Shown here piece after piece: positions 58,268-64,000 of a DNA stretch of 64,000 nucleotides. The DNA is from Pontederia crassipes (taxonomy: Eukaryota; Streptophyta; Magnoliopsida; Commelinales; Pontederiaceae). Position 1 is the first letter of the stretch, and every line of letters begins with the position of its first letter. The stretch lies in the NCBI GenBank assembly GCA_030549335.1, contig CM060198.1, forward strand, positions 44,308,353 through 44,372,352, written 5' to 3'. A model generated the notes under the pieces. It was not told the origin of the DNA. It was given only the letters and a program-made list of their open reading frames with translations, and did not search any database. A program made the position numbers and the translations under genes.

Positions 58268-59471
58268 TGTAAGACCCAACTCAATCTTGATCCTGTTATT
58301 ATGCGCGAGCTAAGCCATCCATGTATCATTGATGAGCTAAGTGATATCTATCATGAATACATACCTATGCACATGCTGAGGGACAGTATGAAATCTTAAC
58401 CACAATTTAATGTCCAGAGAGCATTAATCCCAAGTGAAACCATCACCCATAAGTCCTTAGTACTAAATCCTATTAAGTAGCCGGTCCTTTCCACTCTTGC
58501 TTCTTCTTTCCTATTATATTTTCTTAATATCCTAAAAACCCTAAAAATTAGTGTTATTATTTTAAAAGAACTCTTTACTTTACTCATTTACATTTATTCT
58601 TCGTTTTCATCAATTCACATTTCAATTTGGGTTTGAAATTAGCAAAAGTTTCCCATTGGATGAACCTCAAACACTGTAGTGACACGCATATACTTGCGGT
58701 TCACGTCATGATAGTATAGAGGATTTATAAATTTGAAGCTTAAATCTATATTTTTCTTGTAAAGTAAGGGTATCTATTCATGTGAGGATTGTCACACGTC
58801 TAGGAATAATTACTCATGACACATGATTCTATTATTATGTGCTCTTCACATCACAAGATTTTAGCGAGTCACTGACATCGACCACGGTGGCGATGGGCGC
58901 ATCAGCCTTGAAGAGTTTGGGGCCATCACAACCCTTGTGGCCACCATAGACGAGGGGGACGAAGAAGAGTGGCAATTGCAGGAGGCATTTGCAGTGTTCG
59001 ACACAGATGACAATTGGAGGATCTTGCCCGAGGAGCTGCTCGGCATGTTCATGGCCCTCAATGACGAGGGGTGCACGCTCGGTGACTGCCAAAGGATGAT
59101 ATGCGAGTAAACTCCGACAATGATGACTTTGCTACTTCAATGCCTTTGCCTGCACAATGGATGCCCGAAGGTGAGCATCATCGGTCTGTAATGGTAGCAA
59201 AAGTCATGGTGAGGAGGTTTGGCGACATGGATGGAGTGGTACCCACTAGCATCTCATGAGTCCGACAACGTGGAATCCATGTATGCTGTCGATCGGTAAA
59301 TTGACTACAAGCAATCACGATTACCATGACTGAAAGGTTCTTAAAGTTGGATGACCTTCATGTTACAAATCAAAGTTGAATGACCTTATTGGGAATACCC
59401 TATAAATTGGGTGACCATCTCTGAAATTTACTCGACTAATTGGGATTTCATTGAATTTATAAGTGATTACA
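58268..59471 (-). repeat. LTR next to the gypsy pol remnant, with an inserted gene-capturing element
   Basis: On the minus strand it starts TGTAATCAC directly after a polypurine tract and ends GGGTCTTACA, like other LTRs of this lineage. The sequence at 59330-59450 ('aaagttggatgacc', 'caaagttgaatgacctt', 'aaattgggtgaccatctc') resembles Mutator-like termini in plants. With the calmodulin-like fragment it is probably a later insertion into the LTR. Confidence 0.5.
58868..59190 (+). pseudogene. Calmodulin-like (EF-hand) gene fragment
   Basis: An open GC-rich stretch encodes one full EF-hand loop, DIDHGGDGRISLEEFG, then TLVATIDEGDEEEWQLQEAF, then FDTDDNWRILPEELLGMF, a second loop with changed ligand residues, and LNDEGCTLGDCQRMI, the lead-in to a fourth hand. 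The frame stops at about 59110 (CGAGTAA); with a shift it goes on as NSDNDDFA and FNAFACTMD, matching EF-hand 4. The first loop's upstream half and any promoter are missing. Base composition differs sharply from the AT-rich flanks. It is most likely a fragment of a CML gene carried here by a transposon. Confidence 0.8.
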
Positions 59472-59515
59472 AAATTCCTTCCCCCTTAAAAAAAATTCAT
59501 TCTCGAATTTTAGCT
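59472..59515 (-). other. Polypurine tract of the gypsy element
   Basis: On the minus strand: 'aaaattcgagaatgaa', a T run, then 'aagggggaagg', then the LTR start TGTAATC. The wording parallels 11380-11410. Confidence 0.65.
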
Positions 59516-59829
59516 ATAACATAAAACACTTACCAAATAATTTTAAAATTTTTCATTTCATTTTCTAATTCCTATGTTGCTTCACTTCCTTGAAATGTTC
59601 ATCATCTTTATTGTCTTATTCCTTAAATGACGCTCACCATATTCTAGTTTCTTTGTAGGGTAATCTTGGTGGGTGAGATCTTCATTAATAGTTGACTTTT
59701 CAATTAATATCACGTGGGAGCTATCATAGTGTACTTATGAAATATTATCACATGAAAAATATTATGGATTCTAACATATAAAGGTGACAATACCAACTTA
59801 TATTCTCATTCTTTCACCTTTTCCAGAAT

Positions 59830-62250
59830 CTCAAAAGGTCTAATGTACTTAAGATTCTTTTGTACGAGATACATTCAGAAGTACATGATCTCCAACTTAG
59901 TAGAACTGTTACTTTTTTTCTTGTCAGCATTGCTCTTTTGGTGACTCTGAGCTGTCAAAACTTTTTCACATTCTCTGCATACTTCTTCACCAGTTCTGGA
60001 CTTAAGAGTCTTCCTTCACCTACTACACTCCAACATGTGAGAGACCTGCAAAATCTCCATATAATGCCTAAAAATGTGCATCTTAATAGAGGAGTAGTAG
60101 CTATTGTTATAGGCAAATTCAGCTAGGGTTAGGTGGTCATCTCAGTCACTTTGCGAATGCAAAGAACATGCTCTGAACATGTCCATCAAGGTCTAGATTG
60201 TCCTTTCACTTTGACCATCACTCTGAGAAATTTAGTACTGTAGTGAAGTCTTGTACCAAATGCATGTTGCAACCATCTATAGAACCTAAACCTAGGTCTC
60301 TATCCGATGCAATGGAAATAGAAATTCCATGTAATTGAATTCTCATCAACATTAAACTTCATCATAAGATAAGAAGTGAGCTGACTTCGTCAATTTGTCG
60401 ATGATAATTCATGGCATCGTGACCTTTTTGTGTCTTTGAGAGACCAACAATGAAGTCCATTATTATCTCCTCGAATTTCCATTGGGGAATGAGTAACATG
60501 TTTAGCAATTCTGGTGACTTCTAGGACTCAATCTTATATGTTGCACTTGGAGACAAACTTTGCTATTTCTCTTTTCATATCTCTCCACCAAAATGTTTTT
60601 TTGCAACTCTTTGAACATATTGGTGATTCTAGGATGTATGACATGCTCTGACTTGTGGTACTCCGTCAGATTTTTTTTCTTAAGTTCTTTGTCTTTAGGT
60701 ACCCATAGTCTTCCTTGGAATCTAATGGTACCATCTTCATGACAATTGTAGTTTGGATGCTTTTCTTACATAAAACCTTCATATTCTTATATTCAGGATC
60801 CTTCTTCAGTTCTCGTGCTATTCTTTCCATCAGATCCGATTGAATTACACAGTACATTATCAGCTTTCCTTAGATGCTTTCTTCAATTAGGCTCCATTTG
60901 TAAACCCTTAAGCATGCAATGACCCTTCCCACTTTTTACTTAGAGCATATGCCACTGAGTTGACCTTTCCTAAATGATAGAGAATATCAAACTTATAGTC
61001 TTTCAGAAACTTCAGCCATTTATTTTGTCTCATATTAAGTTTCCTTTGGAGAACAGATATTTGACACTCTTGTAATCAGTGTAGACTTCAAATTCTTCTC
61101 CATACAAGTGGTATCGTAATAAAGACAAACACCATTTCTCTAAGCTCCAATCATGAGTATGATAGTTCCTCTCATATGACTTGAGCTATATTGAGGCATA
61201 TGCCACAACATTTCCATGATGCATATGCATCAGTACACATCCCAATCATGTTTCACTTGCATTAGTGTAGTATAGCCTCCAACTCCCGTAGGAAATACAC
61301 TGATGCAATTGTGAGCATCTTTTCCAGCTCTAGAAAACTTTCTTCACATTTCTATATCCAATTAATCTTCTATCATTTTTTTAGTTAATCATATCATCGG
61401 AGTAGCTGGATCGAAAAAAATTTGGATGAACCTTCTGTAGTGGTGCTAACCTAAGAATGATCCTTATTTCTATCATCGTCTTTGGCCTTTCCCAATTGAT
61501 GACAACTTCTACTTTTGTTGGATCCACTAATATGCCTTCTTTTAAAATTATGCGACCTAGAAACCTCACTTGTTCCAATCGGAACTCACATTGGAGAACT
61601 TTGCATATAACTGGTGTTGCCACAAAGTATTAAGGACTATCGAAGAGATCGTCAACAAATATGATGACGAGCTTGTCGAGATGAGGCTTAAATATCTTGT
61701 TCATAAAGTCCATAAATATTGTAGATCATCTATTGGTACAAAAGACATAACCAAAAATTCATAATGTCCATAAGACTTGAATGCTATCTTAGCAATATAT
61801 TCATTAGCTACCATGAGTTGATGATATTCACTTTTTAAGTCAATCTTTAAAAAGTCTAACGTTTAAATATTTGATCAAACAGATTATCTCTTGTTGACAG
61901 AGGGTACTTGTTCTTAATGATCACTTTGTTGAGAATCCTATAGTCAATACATAGCCTTAGTGACCCATCTTTTTTCTTCACAAATAAGGCATGTGCACCC
62001 TATGAGAACACACTTGACATGATGAATCCTCTGTCCAACAACTCCTACAATTGTGCTTTCAATTTCTTCATTCCTACTGTTGCTATCTTGTAGGGAAGTT
62101 TTGTAATTGGTGCCATCCCTAGCATTAACTTGATGTGAAACTATTCTCTTTCTGGAAGTAATCCAGGAAGCTCATAAGGAAATACATCAGGAAAGTCACT
62201 AAGCACTTCAATTTCTTGTAGCAGCTTGGGTTGAAAATCACACTTGATCA
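59830..62250 (-). pseudogene. Ty3/gypsy pol remnant (RT, RNase H, integrase)
   Basis: It reads leftwards with many stops and shifts. Reverse transcriptase traces lie at about 62160-61380: LCIDYR-type traces near 61950, then CEFRLEQVRFLGRIILKEGI, VDPTKVEVVINWERPKT (61600-61470). RNase H lies at 61150-60930: EEFEVYTDYKSVKYLFSK, KWLKFLKDYKFDILYHLGK and VNSVAYALSKKW. Integrase pieces lie at 60860-60000. A final 'PFEILEK'-like run near 59830 is the end of integrase. The lineage appears to be that of the 9.2-17.45 kb element, judged by the polypurine context. Confidence 0.85.
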
Positions 62251-62302
62251 CATTAGCTAAAATTATCAGCATATTAGGGTGAATTTTTGGGATCTTATTG
62301 TT

Positions 62303-63000
62303 TGGTATCAAAGTATGCTTAGGTCACATGCTAAGTATGTATAGAAAATTTAAATGCTTAAATCTATGTGCAATCGTCATGAGTAATCATCCAAAGTCAA
62401 AGAGTGTGTAAGTTAAATTGTCATATATTTATATGGTTTAAATTAACCAGCTAATTTGGTCTATTATTATTATGTTAAGAATGGGAGGAGATCCTTCCAA
62501 TATTTCATGAGGACAAATGGAACTCATTGACAACATGACCCGTATGGCTCATGCAATGGAAAAAAATGTTTACTCGAGCCACTCGAACTGCTCGAACTCA
62601 AGGATTGAGAAGTTCCTGAAGTGGCATTCTCTACCTTCAATTACAATAGGGATCCAAATAAGGTAGAGGCTTGGCTAAATGTCAAATTAGAAAGCATGAA
62701 CTGATAGCTGGATATTGCAATGCCACTAGGGAGAGTTCCATAGGTAGTCCCTCCCAGAAACACCCATGGTGATAGAAGAAAATTACACAAGTGAACTCAT
62801 AGTGCTGCCAATATTAGACTGTGATGTCATTTTAGACATGAATTGATTATCATACGATGCATATATAATGTGTCAGGAAAGAAAGGTAAAGATAAACAAT
62901 GAGAATGATACTTTGGTGATCTTTCTTGGAATACCGTCAAAGGAAAATAAGATGATGATCTCATCAGAAAAAGCAAGGACACTTAGGAGAATTCCTAGGG
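62303..63000 (+). pseudogene. Ty3/gypsy gag and protease remnant, opposite strand
   Basis: TGGTATCAAAGTATGC (about 62305) looks like a primer-binding site. A gag piece follows: VPEVAFSTFNYNRDPNKVEA (about 62611-62670) resembles the 'F-G-DP-AE-WL' gag motif. Then PMVIEENYTSELIVLPILDC (about 62764) and CDVILDMN-stop-LSYDAYIMCQERKV (to about 62890) match the protease 'VILGMDWLS' region. It ends near 63000 with no reverse transcriptase on this strand. Confidence 0.7.
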
Positions 63001-63059
63001 TGTTAGCCCATTCACCATCATATAGTCATAATAACATGATTCATAACTAATATATAGAG

Positions 63060-64000
63060 GAAGACTTAAATAATAAGTTAGATTAAAAAAAATTATTTTT
63101 GAGTGAAAGACTTGATAACGTAAATTAACATAATGTTGACATAATGCATAAGTTAATATCAATTATTCAGAAACATATCTAACATAATACATATGGTGAC
63201 TCATGGGACCCTTATTCACTCCTAAACATTATGCAACCATGCCATTATGGGCTCCACCGCCATCCATTCTTAACCCAAGGTACTTTCACGGATCCAAAAT
63301 TTTTTTGTTAGAATATGTAAAGATCACACGGTGTAATGATCCTAAACATGATACTATATGACTTAAATATGCATTTTGATATATAGAAAAGAAAACACAT
63401 AAATGACATGAGCCTTTATATGTCAATCATAACTTCACATCTTTCACCTTACATCATCATGAGTAACATGAACATAACATTTAAACAATTATCATTGTAC
63501 TTTAGGTGATTCACACTTACGATAACTTTGCCTCAATAATTTTTTCAGGGTTGTTTTATAATCCTCTGGACTTCACTTTCATGGACATCATTTTTAACAT
63601 TCAATCTTTGTTAATAACATCTTTGATCTTACAGTAATTGAAGAATCAAGTCACTATCCTTACAATAAGTTAGCTAGGCCTTGGAGACATAATGCTTCAT
63701 CGTCCGAAGGTGACTAAGAATACACATATCGTTGTTGTACAAGAACATTTATGAAGGAAATATATGCACACAAAGTGCAAGAATAATTCTTTTTCAATAA
63801 TTCTTTGATGGTGATAGTGAACAATATTCTTCAAGTGGGTACATTATGCTTTACAATCAACAAACATTTAATGTCGCTCAATCTTCAAATTTTTAGCCTA
63901 ATTCATGGCTAACCATGCATTTCATATATTGATGTATGCATTTTACAACGAATACTTAGGCTTGCATTTAAAATTATTTTGTGTAATTTGCTTATAGCAT
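63060..64000. other. AT-rich DNA, nothing recognised
   Basis: Probably more retrotransposon-derived sequence. No domain, terminus or reliable open frame was seen before the window ends. Confidence 0.4.

Noticed and set aside
58835..59092. 85-codon minus-strand open frame
   Set aside because: It is the antisense of the calmodulin-like fragment, whose EF-hand motifs are on the plus strand.

Overview
The window is nuclear DNA of a flowering plant, probably a monocot. It holds three intact intron-containing genes with plant-specific products in about 64 kb. Two of them (expansin and MATE) have GC-rich coding exons set in AT-rich DNA, and transposable elements of most plant classes fill the rest. 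The monocot call rests on exon composition and on the general look of the proteins; no species is claimed.

The genes are an alpha-expansin on the plus strand (7426-8543, three exons, 252 aa), a UDP-xylose-transporter-like nucleotide-sugar transporter on the plus strand (25748-33156, seven exons, 352 aa) and a MATE/DETOXIFICATION efflux carrier on the minus strand (35896-33616, two exons, 505 aa). The last two converge, with 459 bp between their stop codons. All splice sites were placed by eye with GT-AG ends and a continuous reading frame. The expansin (wall loosening) and the transporter (xylose supply for wall polysaccharides) both concern the cell wall, but nothing shows that they are co-regulated.

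Layout: 1.7-4.9 kb is a large inverted-repeat structure of LTR-like arms inside outer TIRs, followed by a MITE at 4.97-5.67 kb. The expansin gene is at 7.3-8.6 kb. A minus-strand LTR retrotransposon with 2.2-kb LTRs and a perfect 5-bp target duplication occupies 9.2-17.45 kb. At 17.5-24.4 kb lies a terminal-inverted-repeat element broken by a gag-only copia-type retrotransposon, which itself carries a hAT insertion in its 3' LTR; the left flank has since been duplicated in tandem. The transporter gene spans 25.7-33.2 kb, and its second intron holds a hAT element with an RTE-type LINE inside it. After the MATE gene come a TRIM (36.7-37.2 kb), an LTR split by a dead hAT transposase gene (39-43.8 kb), and several LTR fragments, CACTA termini and a Tourist-like MITE (43.4-56.2 kb). 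The right end (56.2-64 kb) has another LTR, decayed Ty3/gypsy pol on the minus strand, a captured calmodulin-like fragment, and gag/protease pieces on the plus strand.

The most unusual signal is that many LTRs and other elements here carry arrays of a short GC-rich palindrome, a different one in each (for example TTACGGCCGTAA, TCACGGCCGTGA, ATCGGTCGACCGAT, ACTCGGCCCGAGT, TCGGATCCGA). In two cases LTRs with the same flanking backbone carry different palindromes. Where a TATA box can be placed, the array lies downstream of it, in the presumed transcribed leader. No non-transposon system that is clearly new was found.
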